Origin: Spirogloea muscicola
Lineage: Eukaryota; Streptophyta; Zygnematophyceae; Spirogloeales; Spirogloeaceae
Direction of reading: 5' to 3'
Assembly (NCBI GenBank): GCA_009602725.1
Contig: WELB01000091.1
Coordinates: 474,148-516,967 of the forward strand
DNA: 42,820 bases
A program made the translations under genes and the position numbers. Under the pieces are notes generated by a model. That model had not been told where the DNA came from. It searched no databases and worked only from the letters and a program-made list of their open reading frames with translations. Shown here one piece after another: positions 1-11,532 of this stretch; position 1 is the first letter of the stretch; the number at the start of each line of letters is the position of its first letter.

Positions 1-660
1 GGGAGGCAAAGGCAGCTGACCGTCGAGGCGCTCGATCGCCTTGGCTGCCTCGTCCGGGTGCTTGTACCTTACAAAAGCAAACCCTCGCGACTCCCCCGTC
101 CTGCACGCAGTCGGGGCGCGACGTCCATGAGCTCGCAAAGAGGTAGCCTGAGGAGGCCTGTCGTTCGTGAGCGCGAGGCAGGAGCTCAAAGGCAGAGGTC
201 TTTCTCAGTGTTGGATGTGGCCAGAGAGGGAAGGAGCAACGGAGGAGGGGTAGAGCTGGCAGAAAAGCCGAGGGCAAGGCCGTCAAAGGTCCGTGCATGA
301 CTGGTCAAGGCGCCGACCCGGCGCAGCCGCCAGCTTGCGGCGGCGAGTCAAGGGGCGGGCGCAGGGGCAGGCTGGGCCAGGGTTGGGGCTGGGAGCTCGA
401 GCCCCTTGACACGCAGCGGCACCTGCGGTCCCTGGGGATGAAGATGTCGACGACGTGGCCATAGCGGTCGAAGAGCGGCAGGAGGTCGTCGGCGCCGGTG
501 CCTGCGCCGCGGGCGGCGGCGGGTCAGCCCTCCGCACCGGGCGGCGGCGAGGCGGCGAGGTGGAGCGAGGGACAAGGCCCGCACGGAAGGTGATGTTGAG
601 GACGAGGAGGGAGTAGGTGTTGCGGATGTCGGGGGGCCCCGCCCGCCCAAAGTGCGCCAT
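1..660 (-). CDS. SC35: SC35-like SR splicing factor, N-terminal part (runs off left edge)
   Basis: Serine/arginine-rich splicing factors of this type bind exonic RNA through an N-terminal RRM and recruit U1/U2AF in the nucleus. Three exons are visible: 660-585, 501-423 and 100 to beyond base 1. The phases are consistent (1, then 2) and all splice sites are GT-AG. The protein begins MAHFGRAGPPDIRNTYSLLV, continues with the RNP2-containing NITFR segment, then LLPLFDRYGHVVDIFIPRDR, and reaches the RNP1 core RGFAFVRY followed by a second helix ending in IERLDG. This order and wording match plant SC35 closely. The rest of the RRM and the RS domain lie outside the window, so the C-terminus cannot be described. 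The start at 660 is chosen because it gives the family's conserved N-terminus; an upstream in-frame polyalanine extension exists but is unlikely to be translated. The gene diverges from the RUS gene, whose first visible exon starts about 140 bases away. Confidence 0.88.
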
Positions 661-675
661 CCCGTTCCTCGCCAC

Positions 676-715
676 GGCGGCGGCGGCGGCGGCGGCCGCG
701 GCGGCGGCGCTGGCC
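676..715. repeat. GCG/GCC trinucleotide run upstream of SC35
   Basis: A run of CGG/GCG triplets lies just upstream of the SC35 start codon. It would encode polyalanine in several frames on either strand. It is best read as 5'-leader or promoter sequence shared by the divergent SC35 and RUS genes. Confidence 0.6.
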
Positions 716-797
716 GCGTCCGCCTCCTCAGGCACGCCCCGGACGCGTCCTCCCACGCAGCGCTCTGAGCTGACCAGCCCGCAGGAGCTGCGGCTGA

Positions 798-3700
798 CGA
801 GCGCCTGCCACCCGCTCAGCGCGCAGAGACCGGAGCTCGTCGGTGCCCCTCCTGCGGAGCCTGCGGTCGGCCTTCCTGCCGGAGGTCAGGCCGCTTGCCG
901 GACGCTGCCATTGCGGCAACGGCAGGCCGGCGTTGATGCCGGCGTCCTGGCTTTGAGCTCGGGCTCAAGATCACAACTTCGTTTGGAATGTAGCATATTA
1001 GGGGTACAGGATTAAGGTCCAGAGTCTAGTGTTCAAGGTTTAAGGGTTTACGATTTAGGTGTTTATGGTTTTAGGGGTTGGAGTTTAGGACCTCCTTATC
1101 AAGCTTGGAAGAGCGACATGCTGATTCTGAGCCTGGAGCTCTTGCCGCAGGGCTTCCCGCACAGCGTGACGGAGGACTACCTGCCATTCCAATTCTGGGA
1201 CACCCTTCAGGCAAGGATGACAACTTCTTAATCTAGTCTCTGATCACTGATTTTCGGAAGCTAGTCTCATGCTTGGTGTCACTGGCAGATGCATGACAGT
1301 CTCATGTCCCTGGGGCCGTAGACAGTTAGGAGTGGGTTGCCTGGTTGTGAAGTGAGACAGGTCGTACACAGTTTACTTCGTGTTTGACTGGATGGCACTT
1401 AGCGGCAAGTGTTCCTGATCCTGGCGACTGCAATCGTGCAGGGCTTGTCAACATACATCAGGAGCATGATTTCCACCCAGGTTGGCACTGCTGACTCAAC
1501 GGCCATGCATTTCAGTACAACGTCTTGGCTCTTCATTAAGGTTGTGACTCCTTCGGCATACTGGGCAGAGGGCCTGATGACCGGCTCATGGCCTCAGACC
1601 TTCTGAGCAGGTGCTCTTGGGAGCAATCGGTGTAGGAGAGTCAACTGCCACTGTCATGGGAGCCACTTTCCAGGTCAGTCACCGTCTTAGCGACGCAAAG
1701 TACGACTCACGAGGAGCGTGAATCACTGCTTTCTGGTTGCTTGAACGGCTTGTAGACCTGCAAGAGCAAATTATATTGGCAGGACACGTTGCCCACCTCT
1801 ATTACCCCCTCCTTTGGTCCCAAGAATCTAGCAGCATCCTTGCATCCTCCCATCTGTATGCTGCTTGAATCTGCAGGATTGGATACACAAGCAAAGACTG
1901 CATATAAGTAGTCCATTGCATTGACTGTTTCACTATTGTGCACCTACTGGGTTGTCCGGCAAGAAAGATTGGGGTTGAGGAAGAAGCCAAGCAGCATGCA
2001 AGGACTTCCTACAAGGACATGCATATAGGCATGTCACAAATAGTGATGCTATTGATGCCTCTCTTTTTTAAATGCAGTGGTTTGTGAGGGACTTCACTGG
2101 CATGCTGGGAGGCATTCTGTTTACGCTTTCCCAAGGCTCCAACCTTGACAGCAAGGCCAAGCAGTGGCGGCTGGCCGCCGACTTCATGAATGACATAGGT
2201 CAGGTGCTTGGGCAGCAGCCATTGCAGCAGTTGGGGTACATTGTTCCTATTTCTTAATGTATTTGAGCACATTGAACTGGGACTAGCTGTGTCCCAGCAT
2301 GATCTAGCATCCCTTGACATGCAGGATACTGAGGAGGTTGCTGGGTGAGCTGTTTTGTTGCAGGCATGCTGCTGGACCTGCTCTCGCCCCTCGTCCCCAG
2401 GGCCTTCCTCCTCCTCCTCTGCCTGGGCAGCATCTCACGTTCAATAAGTGAGGTCCAGTCTGTCTTTGTTCACGCGGTTCTTGCTTCATACCACTCCACC
2501 TTCGATGTTTCTGACAGAAGGACTGCCGATGCTCAGTGCGGGCAGTGCTGAAGTGCTACGCCTGGTGGCTTGGATCTTTGTTCCTTCTACTGTTCTTACA
2601 GAGAGCTTGTAGTTTGTGGGTGCTGTAGCTGTCTAATTCTGTGTATCAGATATGCCATCTAGAATGTCATAGCCTGCAAGCAGACAGAGCTCAGTGATTT
2701 TCTCCATGTCTATCCTGTGGACTGAACACCACCCAGTAGAGGCGGCAAGAGCGCAGGGCATGTTGAGTATCGTAAGTCTTCGTAGGGTAGCTGCCAGGAG
2801 GAAGTGTAGTCCTTCTTTCAATTAACGTACAGCTCTGCAAGTACAGTGACTCGCTACCCATAGTTTCCACAGCCGGTGTGGCCAGTGGAGCGACTCGAGC
2901 GGCGCTGACCCAGCACTTCGCACTTCAGCAGAACGCCGCTGACGTGTCTGCCAAGGTGTGCCATGGGACCATTAAGAGTGTACTTACTGGTGATTACCCA
3001 GTAGTTTATTGCTAGGAAACATAATAATGCAGTGTGTCACCATGAAGAAGTGGACGAGACTTAACGGCATAGTCAAGCGTGTGTCTGCAGGAGGGTAGCC
3101 AAGAGACTGTGGCTACCATCGCGGGCATGCTCTTGGGGATTGTGGTGGCCAGAGTGACGGGTGGCAATGCGCTTCCCACCTGGTCCTGCTTTCTCCTTCT
3201 CACCGCATTTCACGTCTACGGTACTGGCTATCACATGTCAGCTACCTCCTTGTTGAGTGCCCACGGCAGTTTTGTGCCTGAAAGCCAGATTGGTGGGATG
3301 CGCCAGCTGCCTAGTCAAGTCAATCTTCCTTGATTACAATTATATTACATGTGATCCCACTACACTATGCATGCAACTCTGCGCTGTTTTGACAAAGTAC
3401 ACCAGTCATACTTGACTCTGCTATCCGTTTTCCTGTGGGGCGACCAGCCAATTACAGGGCAGTGCGCTGCCTTTGCTTGACAAGTCTCAATACTGAGCGA
3501 ACAGAGATACTACTCAGCGAGTACATTGCTCGCTCCCATGGTTGGTGGCAAGGATGAGCCCATCTTGATTCTTGACGCCTGAACATGCAAAATGTAGCTT
3601 GCCACCATCAATACTATATTCTCCTGGTAGATTTTCTGATATCTCCTGCTGCTGTGTGTAGTATGCAGGCCGCGCGAAGTTGCAACACTTGAACGCATCC

Positions 3701-4834
3701 TTCCACTTCCGGCTTACCTGATCCCATCAAAAGCCGGCACCCTTCGACTGCGGCCCATCATCCTTGGCGCCAGGCTCTCAGAGGTCATTTCTGCTGATGA
3801 GTGAGCTGCACATCAAGCCAGGTTATTGTGGACGTTACAGCTTCATTTGCAAGATGATCGAGTCCGTTGCTTCACCCCTGGCTCACACGCAACAGCGAAG
3901 CTAGTTGTGCATGTCACAGACCACGCTTGCGGACTCCTGTGCATGCTGCTTGCTGCTCTGCGACAAGCTCAAGGATAAAGATCACTTGTTGCGTAGGTGG
4001 ACAGCACTGCAAAATGTCAAAGCACGTTACAGAAAAGGCAAGTGAGCTCAAGCTGGCTGTAGAGCACAGTTGCATGGTTTGCATTGAATCCCGAGTATGA
4101 AGCAATATGTAGCAATGAGATTGTGCTCAACCTGAGTATTGTAGTACATGGATATACTCTTGTAGTCAATAGTAGTCCTGCAGAGTTGGTACAATATGCT
4201 AGATGACGATCACATAAGTTGTTCCATGCAGAGAAATATTTGCTGGTCTGCAGAGGCGGCACAATCTGCGTGATCCTTCACAGGACGGCCAGCCCAGCTG
4301 ACATGCTTAAAGGTTACACGCACGCCCTGCGGCTGGCGCTCCTGCTCGACGCAGCAGTGAACAGTGGTGATGCGGACGTCCTTGAGTTGGAGGAGATGGA
4401 AAAGGAGGCTGCCGCCTGGGTAGAGCAGGCATATGACACTTTCTGCAACTCTGTGAGTCAATCTACAGTGGTTCCTTGCACCTTCATGCACGCAGAGCTG
4501 TCTTGCTGGAGAGCTGGCCATGCACTCGGGCATCTGAAGCATGCCTGGATGCTTGCACTCCTTGTTTGGCGCTTTCCTTATGCCACCTCTCAACAAGCTG
4601 TTGGGAAAAAGCAGCTGTCAAACTCATGCGTGCACATTTTCCAGTCCACCTCCGCAACACAACTGCAGACTTAAGCTCCAAAGCTTAAGAAAGTAGGAAG
4701 ACGGCACTCTGACCAGAAGACCTTCGCACACTGCTGCGCAGCTGCAGGAAAGGGGCTGGAACCTGGGCCGAGTGCTGCTGACACCGCAAGAATGGCGGGT
4801 TGATTGGCCATCTGGCAGCTTGGCACCCTCATAG
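798..4834 (+). CDS. RUS/DUF647 family protein (ROOT UV-B SENSITIVE-like), 5' end unresolved
   Basis: RUS proteins are conserved, mostly plastid- or membrane-associated proteins of uncertain biochemistry; in Arabidopsis some members affect UV-B response, vitamin B6 homeostasis and auxin transport. Exons read by phase: 798-884 (ending SAFLPE), 1151-1210 (GFPHSVTEDYLPFQFWDTLQ), 1442-1480, 1611-1673, 2078-2198, 2364-2447, 2873-2955, 3091-3220, 3448-3540, about 3680-3800, 4232-4452 and 4748-4834. Diagnostic DUF647 wording includes FLPE-GFPHSVT, WRLAADFMND, GVASGATRAALTQHFA and EGSQETVATIAGMLLG. The second intron appears to start with GC (cttcag|gcaagg at 1211). The splice near 3541-3680 and a short linking exon between 3801 and 4231 are not resolved, because phases 2 and 1 must be bridged. 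The frame before 798 has a stop and no ATG, so an upstream exon or a different start is needed. The stop at 4832-4834 follows a typical RUS tail (GWNLGRVLL...EWRVDW). Confidence 0.85.
1000..1090 (+). repeat. Degenerate telomere-like tract in RUS intron 1
   Basis: About 90 bases of G/T-rich units resembling TTTAGGG (for example ggtttaagggtttacgattt). They lie inside the intron 885-1150 inferred from the FLPE|GFPHS junction. It is one of five such tracts in the window. Confidence 0.7.
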
Positions 4835-5599
4835 GTCTTCAATTGTTTGCCTGCAATTTTGCGCGTCTCTTTAGTGTGTGCAACAATTGAATGCGGGGCG
4901 ACATGAAACGCTTCACCATGCGAGTGCAAGTGCCAGCTGACATTAGAGCGATGCTGGGACATGGTGTTGCTCAATCTTAATGGGTCTGACAGTTCACAGT
5001 GCCGTTGCCAGGTAGAGTTTCAGCACCCTGCCTAGCAAGTAAGCCCAGGCCTGGACTGGCATCAGAGCTGCTCTGAGGTTAATGGCGAGATTGTGTCAAA
5101 GAATGTGAAAGTAATTGTGTCAGCCTGACGAAAATCGCGGATGGTTTTGTGACAAATAGCTGTGGAGGCGTATACGTGCCCTGCCTGTGGCTGCCCGCCC
5201 TGCAAAGCTCATCTGCAAGGACACTAATGATTTTTTAGCGTGGTAGCTTAGCTGCAAGGCTGACATCCTGTAAAACCTACTTATAAAAGATAGCGTGCCA
5301 TAGCTTTGCATATTGACCCCATCCGCAGGCTCACGCAATTGTTGAACAGCCCTAAACAACATACATCTCAGGCTTCTGACCTCTAAGGCATGCCAAAATG
5401 TCCTTGATCATAGCGCAATCTGCTGATGAAACTGCAAAGCAGTCTCATTGACTCGCACCTTCTCAGCAATGCAGTCAGCATGGACGCATGCAGGCCCCTG
5501 CAAGCCCCGTGGCATGTGCAAATAAATGTTGGCTGCAAACAATCATGACGAGAGGGACAAATGCGTCCCAACTGCTGCTCCATCTTTACAGCGTGCTCA
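4835..5599. other. Intergenic spacer between convergent RUS and ARIADNE genes
   Basis: No reading frame with recognisable family content is seen on either strand. The stretch should hold the 3' ends of both genes. A TGTAA element (the usual green-algal poly(A) signal) lies on the minus strand at 5589-5585, just past the favoured ARIADNE stop. Confidence 0.5.
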
Positions 5600-8500
5600 T
5601 CACGCGCCGCCTGGTTCACCACCCAGCCCTGCACAACAGAATGCCCAAATGACACCCCACAGGAAGAGGAGCTTAATGTTGACAGCAGATTCCCTTGGCA
5701 TTGCCCGACTTGCGGTTCCTCTGTCATTCTTGAGTAGATGCAAGAGTGCTCCTATTGAATGCAGAGTCAGTGACTTGACGTGCTGAAAGCAGGAAAAGCA
5801 AGCTCACCTGCTGCTACTGTACTCTGAAAAGGGATGCCGGCCTGCCACTCATCAGGGCAAGCGGACTTCTCCTGTGAGGACCTTTTGGTCGCCTCAAAGG
5901 CGGGGCTGGCAGGCTCCCCTGCCGGCCTCTTAAGGCACCCCTCCTGCCAAGGGGAGCCCTTGCCCTCCTCCCCGCCCTTGTCTTCATCATCGTCCTCCAT
6001 ATCCAAGACCGAGGAGTCACGCTCCCCCTGACTTTCCCTTCTTCTGCTCGTGGCTTCATTGCCTGGTATACAGACATTTACTACGATCATGTCAGAGTGT
6101 CGCAAGAACGTAATGTTGCACGAGGCACGGAGAACAGGGATGTAGGTAAGTAGCAGCACCGATGCTCTTGACAGCGCCACTATCATAAGTGCTATTGCCC
6201 CTAACATAAGTGCTATTGCCCCTAAGGAAACACCTATAAGACACTTCATTCTAGGTCTGAATATGGTGCATACATGCTCCAAGAGATGATATACACCCAG
6301 ACTATGACCATTGAGATACAAGATAAACAGACGGACCGTCAGCACATGGCATGTACACCACACAGAAGACACTCCTGAGATCCCAGGCGCCAGAAATATC
6401 CCTCAACTTGACACAAAATTGCGGCAGAAGGCTCGTGATGAAACACAATGTTTGTTCCAATGACCACTTCCCATGTGCTTACTTCTCACACGGGTGGCAG
6501 CTAACGAGGAGGAAACCTCATCCTAGGACCAAGCAAATCTTGCTCACCTGCAGCTGTGGACCATTCTGGGGTTGCCTTGCTTACACCTGCTTGCGAGGTG
6601 ATCTCCGAGGCGCGCTTATACCCTTGAGCTTTGTACTGAGCTATGTGATGGGTTGTCAGTTGCAGGGAGCCCAAAAGGTCATTCTCTATGACGTCATACC
6701 TGCACGTAAGCAGCTCGCTTTCCAATCTGAGTAAGAGGAGCTGTAACAGCTTGTAATGCATGAGCATTAATGATCAGCTTATAACCTCCTTGGCTATTCC
6801 CAGTATGATAGGTGTTATTGCAAGGTGCCAGCTTACATCCTTTGGCAAAGGGCATCCGTCAAAGACGTAGAATTGATGACTTCCATACGGATTTTCTGCA
6901 CTTCGTCATCATCAGCATCGAGGTCCATTGGTGACTCCACAAGCTTGCTGAGCTTCTCCACAATTCCCTCCAATTGCTGTTGCTGGTCTTCAAAAAGGTT
7001 CTGGTTGATGACATTCTGCTCCTCGCTGATGTCATCCTTGAAGAGCTCGTTGCCAAACATGTAGTATGCAAAGGCGTAGGAATACGCCAATGATCTACGT
7101 GCTCGGAACAGCTTCTGCAGCCCGCTTGTAAGCCACGTGTAATCCTTGACCAGGGACTCACTCGCTTCCAACTTGGAGATTTTGGCCTGCACCATCTCCC
7201 GCTGCTTCTTCTCAAACTTGAGTGAGTCCATATGCCCTTTCCATCTTGAGTGGTAGTGGATGTAGCGCTTCAAGTCACGCTGCGCTCGCTGAGCTTCAGC
7301 TTCCTTCTCATCCTTGTAGCGGCCACAGCTGTGCCCAGATATGGTCGTCCATGTGTGCTCCCGACCAGTCGCGGTTCCACACAACCAACTGACACAGTGC
7401 AAGAATTATCATGTCAATGCGTCAGTTCTCCACAGTAGAGAGAGAAGTATTGCTGTATATATATTGCTGAAAATCAGCGGCATCTGCAACAGCTTAGACA
7501 TGGATAATAACTGGCATCTTGACAAATACGCCAGCCAGAAGCTCTCTCCCACTTTGAAAAGCTATCACTCAGTCATCAGTCATTCATCACTCCTGATAGA
7601 CCCTGCCTGGATAAAACGGCGACATACCTAGAAGGTCACACACATGTAATGACATCAATATGTGGAGAGGTAGTGATTTACCAGAAAGCCTGGCCACAGA
7701 TGCATGCGACGAGGTTGCATCCCCCGTTCTTCTCAACTGGTTTCTGACATTTTGGACATGGCTTTGTGTGCGCTGTCAACCAATTGACAGTTTCCGACTC
7801 GTCTTTGCACTTCTGGTCCCAAAGCCGCCACATAGAGCATGAGCATGGAGAGTGTGGCTCCGCCAGGCAATTGAAGCAGAATTGCTGACTGCAAACGCAT
7901 TCCAATTCAGCAAAAGGTTCTCCATCCACACGAATGGCATTTCCACAGTGAGGCACACTTGGGCACCACTTCACTTTGCTGTTGTCCTCAATGTAGGACT
8001 CCAATAAAGATTGCTCATATCGATTCACAGCATCTGCGTCGAATGCTCCTACAAGCTTCCGCACTTTGTGCTCATCACATATGGCAATACATTTGTGCTC
8101 CATGCATGTCACGCGCCGACTCTGACCCTCCAGGATCTTAATGATGAAGTAGCGCGTCCAACCTGCACATAGAGGGAGCATATTTCTCAGAAGCTGGAGA
8201 CGAGCTGCCTTCACGTGCCTCTGATCGAGCATTCTTGGTGAGCTAGCCATGCCCAGACATGCACATCAAGCCGTCCATTACTCCATGTTCAGACTGTCAG
8301 GACAACGGTAGTCTTACAGTCGTTGCAAAAGCTGTGCCCGCAGCTCATCATGGTGGCACTTGCACTGGCCACAGTCTCCAAGCAAGCCCTGCAGTTGACC
8401 TGCGCATGCATCTCCTGCATCACCCCTGCGCTTCTAGCATTGAATGGCAAGCCTGCCTCGACAAAGAGCCTCTCCTCGCCCTTGTCAGCAAGCCTGCCAA

Positions 8501-9366
8501 AGAGTGCCTCAATGTCCCATCGATGGTAGATGAGCAGCGCCCTTGCATGTTGGAGTTGAATCCCGAGCACGTCTACCACTTTGTGCAGGTCTTTGATCTG
8601 CCAAACGGTGCCCAGGTTATAAGAGCAATGCCTTGAAGTGCTCAAATCTGTGGAAGATATGCAGTGAGCAGCAAGGCAGAGATAGTTGACTACTCATTTA
8701 GCAAGAGGGAAACATTTTATGACCAGGCTTTGTCTCTTTGCCCTCCCTTAGCGTGGCCTGGCACGACTGCAGTCATATCCTCTAGGCTGCTCATGAGTCC
8801 TATTCTTATTGCACCGCCTCACCTGGGCGGCGAGAAGGGACTCCTTGTTGATGACCTGCAAAGGTTTATATTGTACTTAGGGTCCTGCGAAGCACTGACG
8901 CACTCGACAGGACCTGGCACATCATTGAAGGAGCCAATCTACTTGTACCTGCTTGCATTGGTACCCTGCAATCATGAGGCAAGCACACAGACAACGAGCA
9001 GCAAAAATGCAACAGCATGCCCGGCGTGCTTTTCCTGCAGCATGCATGTTATCTAGGCTATAAATCACCTCCACGTACCAGCCTCAATGCCAGCGCAGCA
9101 CTTCGGCAGCTGTAAGCAGGGCCACCAGATGAGCTCACCTTGTAGTCGGGCTCGTCCGGCGGCTCGATGGTGCTGACCTCCTCGTAGTCCCCGGCGTCGT
9201 TCACCGAGGCGTCCGGCGTGCCGCCGTCGCTGCAGGCCCCGTCGCTGCCATGGTACAGGCCGGCGCTCTCGGCGTCGTCCTCCTCCTCCTCCTCCTCCTC
9301 CTCCCCTTCCGCCGTGGCGGCGGCACTCCCCTCGCCGCGCATTCTCAGCACGGCGGCCAAGATCAA
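5600..9366 (-). CDS. ARI: ARIADNE-type RBR E3 ubiquitin ligase
   Basis: RBR ligases take ubiquitin from an E2 onto a RING2 cysteine before passing it to substrate. Eight exons join in phase: 9366-9139, 8855-8823, 8597-8318, 8162-7682, 7388-6837, 6699-6548, 6062-5808 and 5628-5600, giving about 669 residues. In order: an acidic N-terminus with a run of eight Glu; a UBA-like helical segment (IKDLHKVVDVLG onward); RING1 (CRACLE...SCGHSFCNDCWTRYF, with a Cys-rich end); an IBR domain (CPSVPHCGNAI...CFNCLAEPHSPCSC); and RING2 (PCPKCQKPVEKNGGCNLVAC), whose NGGC cysteine should be catalytic. The long Ariadne helical domain follows, ending DVIENDLLGSLQL. Wording is closest to plant ARI proteins. The last 90 residues are acidic and charged with no recognised fold. 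If the final GTGAGC donor is not used, the frame stops at 5767 instead. The start could be 9366 or 9342. Confidence 0.9.
6184..6225. repeat. Perfect 21-bp tandem duplication in ARIADNE intron 6
   Basis: Two identical adjacent copies of cataagtgctattgcccctaa. An open frame through it looks membrane-like on the minus strand but lies wholly between the donor at 6547 and the acceptor at 6063. Confidence 0.85.
9277..9305. repeat. TCC trinucleotide microsatellite coding for poly-Glu in ARIADNE exon 1
   Basis: An uninterrupted TCC run. On the coding (minus) strand it reads as GAG/GAA codons in the acidic N-terminus of the ARIADNE protein. Confidence 0.85.
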
Positions 9367-10119
9367 GCGGCGGCGGCGGCGGCGGCGCGGCGGCGGCGCT
9401 CCAGGCTGATGGCTGGCGTCGAGGCGGCGGCGAGCTCCACCATGGCGCCGGAACCGAGAGAAACCGGGGTGGAGGGCCCGCCTGGCCTGCCGTCTCTCCC
9501 CGCCGACCGGTCACGCAATGATGTGAGCCTCTGCCTTCGGAGCGGGCCTCCTCCCTCATTCCGCCCCCCGAAGGAAATGGAAGGAAGCCTGGCCCGACGG
9601 CGCGGGCCCCGTCGGGCCGTACCGCTTGCCGGCGGCCCGACGGCCGCAGCACCGTCGGCCCGGGACCCCGCCCGACGCCCCCGGGGCCCGACCTCCCCCA
9701 ACTACCCCCCCCGATGACCACGGCCCCGTTATAACCAAATAAAGTGGCTCTCCCAGTGGGGGCAAGTGCTTTTAAAACAATCGCATTTCCATCTTCGATC
9801 AATGCAGAGAAAGAATGCGGCTGCTAGGTTGAACAGAGCGGCTAATGAAGAAGAAGCAAGACTCTTCCAGCCTTCTCTCTCTTTTTCCGAACCTCTGTCA
9901 ATTAATTCTATTTGGGCTGGCTTTACGCAGCGTCGTTCGAGGTGACGAGAAGCGTCGTTCGAGGTGACAGCCGGTCGATGCGACGGTGATCCCGTCCTTG
10001 CTTCGTCAATTTATGCACGACGTGAGGGTATGCTTCCAACCCAGATGGGCTTGCCGGCAGCCTACTAGTCGTTTTTGCGACGTCGTGCGTCAGCCTGTTT
10101 GCAGCGAGCTCAAGCTCAT
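9367..10119. other. GC-rich ARIADNE upstream region and spacer
   Basis: 9367-9720 is very GC-rich with CGG runs and is probably the ARIADNE promoter and 5' leader; long frames on both strands here are low-complexity shadows. At 9929-9946 and 9951-9968 there are two identical 18-bp copies of agcgtcgttcgaggtgac separated by gaga. No gene is recognised. Confidence 0.5.
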
Positions 10120-10367
10120 GCTTTGCCTCTTTCTTCTGAATTGGCCCACCCAGCCCAGTCTGCCACCAAGGCTGGGTATGCGGTCGCCTGCGCCGCTCGG
10201 GCAGAAGAGATCAAGTACGCCGACCATCCGCCGGAAGACGAGTTCTTCCCGTTGGCAATTGACATTCATGGGGCACTGGGCACCCGGTGGCTTGAGCTAC
10301 TTAACCAGATATGCAGCTGGCAAGCCCATCTCAGCCGGGAACACATCTGCATGTCGTGTGTAGCCTA
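10120..10367 (+). mobile_element. Fragment of a non-LTR retroelement C-terminal domain
   Basis: A short frame on the plus strand contains FFPLAIDIHGALGTRWLELL preceded by a Tyr/His-rich segment. The (-) copy near 15 kb carries the matching FFPCAMDIYGGYGTKWSSLL. This places it as a diverged relative of the element just downstream. No other parts of this copy are recognised upstream. Confidence 0.6.
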
Positions 10368-10693
10368 AGTTGGCTATTCTTCTGAAGGAGAGTGTGGCAA
10401 CGAGGACCTAAGCAGCCAAAGAGAGAGCCTGCGAGAGAAAGAGCTCGCCCATTGAGGATATTGCGAGAGAGCCTGCCGCGTCTCGTTTGTCTGCCTAGCC
10501 TGTGGCTCGCTGCCATAGGCATGAACACCCTAAGTATGCACCTGGCTGGCTTTTACAGGCGCTCTTTCAACATCAGCAGCTGCATTCTTCTTCCCGTTCT
10601 CCTGCCACTGCGGCTGCCCCCCATTCCTTCTAGCAGCTCCAGAAGTGGACGCAGGACGGGTCGACAAGGCCCCCATCGCCGAAGGAAGGAACA

Positions 10694-10769
10694 GCCCATT
10701 GAGGATAGGGGCTGGAAAAGCCAGCCCAAAATAGAATGAACAAAGTACGAGAAGGAGGCCAGAGGAAGC
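10694..10769 (+). repeat. Dispersed 76-bp repeat with internal hairpin, copy 1
   Basis: Matches 20680-20755 with three mismatches in 76 positions by eye. The core gggctggaaaagccagccc is a 7-bp perfect stem with a 5-base loop, and the loop carries one of the differences. Part of the repeat recurs at 10440-10460 and, inverted, at 30972-31005. Confidence 0.75.
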
Positions 10770-11109
10770 GCTAAGAAAATATCCTGTATTTGAAACAAAC
10801 GAAGGCCAAATGGCCAAGTACAAAGGCAAGCACGAGCAAGAGAAGGGGGCCAGGGAAAGCGCTAAGAAAAACAAGCACACCAAGGAACAAAGCAGCCACG
10901 TATCACTCAGTAACCCCTGCTAAGCAGCCTCAGGTCAGAGACGCTAGGCTCCTGAAAGTGGGTCCCCTGGCCAGAGCCAGAGGCAGCAGCGAGGGCTCTG
11001 CCGGCGCGCAGTGCAGCGCGCGGGCCATAGACCTCTGCAGCGAAACGGCCAAGCGCATCCGGTACACCTGCGCTAACGACCCGGCTGCAGGAAAGTCCAC
11101 CGGCTCCCC

Positions 11110-11532
11110 ATGGAAGCGGCGGGCGATGGCGTGGCGGGTGAGCTGGTTCGGGTCGACAAGGCCCCCATCGCCGCCCTGCTCCATGGCAAACGCGGCTGCA
11201 GGTCTTGCTCCTTCGGCCACCCAGCCCCCGACGGCCCCAGCCGTGCCGCCCGTCCTTCCCACTATCTCGCTATCCCTGCAGATGCTGCAGCTCCGACCAC
11301 AAGCCCTGCCGCAGCAGCTGTCCCACAAAACTGCCAGTACTGCCAGCAGCCCTGGCCCAGCCTGCGGAGCGTTCGCAGACATGAGCGCCACTGCTCCAGA
11401 TTGCAACTCGCGCCACGCAGCAGGCTCAAGCCCACGTTGAGGCCTCTTCCGACGATGGCAGCCCAACAACGCAGCCCCAGCACACCTTTCCCCAGCACCT
11501 GCCGGCTCAGTGGCGTTGGGCAAGGCTCCTAG
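11110..11532 (+). pseudogene. Retroelement N-terminal region with C2H2 zinc finger
   Basis: The frame carries CQYCQQPWPSLRSVRRHERH, a C-x2-C-x12-H-x3-H finger, in an Ala/Pro/Ser-rich context, as at the N-terminus of several non-LTR elements. A region at 11.03-11.11 kb matches an inverted copy at about 31.08-31.16 kb, showing that this part is repetitive. A 197-residue frame on the opposite strand is judged a shadow. Confidence 0.5.

Noticed and set aside
283-756. 157-residue minus-strand frame through SC35
   Set aside because: It reads through both exon 1 and introns of SC35; only the part encoding MAHFGR...NITF is coding.
617-1015. 132-residue plus-strand frame with polyalanine
   Set aside because: It overlaps the antisense of SC35 exon 1 and a GCG run; the RUS exon at 798-884 is in another frame. 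It is judged low-complexity shadow.
5767-6372. 201-residue minus frame with apparent membrane segments
   Set aside because: The hydrophobic part lies in ARIADNE intron 6 and includes a 21-bp tandem duplication; only the stretch after the 6062 acceptor is coding.
9065-9802. 245-residue minus frame rich in Gly/Arg
   Set aside because: It is a shifted frame over ARIADNE exon 1 and its GC-rich promoter, with no family content.
10790-11440. 216-residue plus frame
   Set aside because: Low-complexity Ala/Pro/Ser frame in retroelement sequence; the C2H2 finger is in a different frame.
10930-11523. 197-residue minus frame, partly conserved in an inverted copy at 31 kb
   Set aside because: The conservation is explained by the repeat itself, and the zinc finger and RT motifs place the coding strand as plus.
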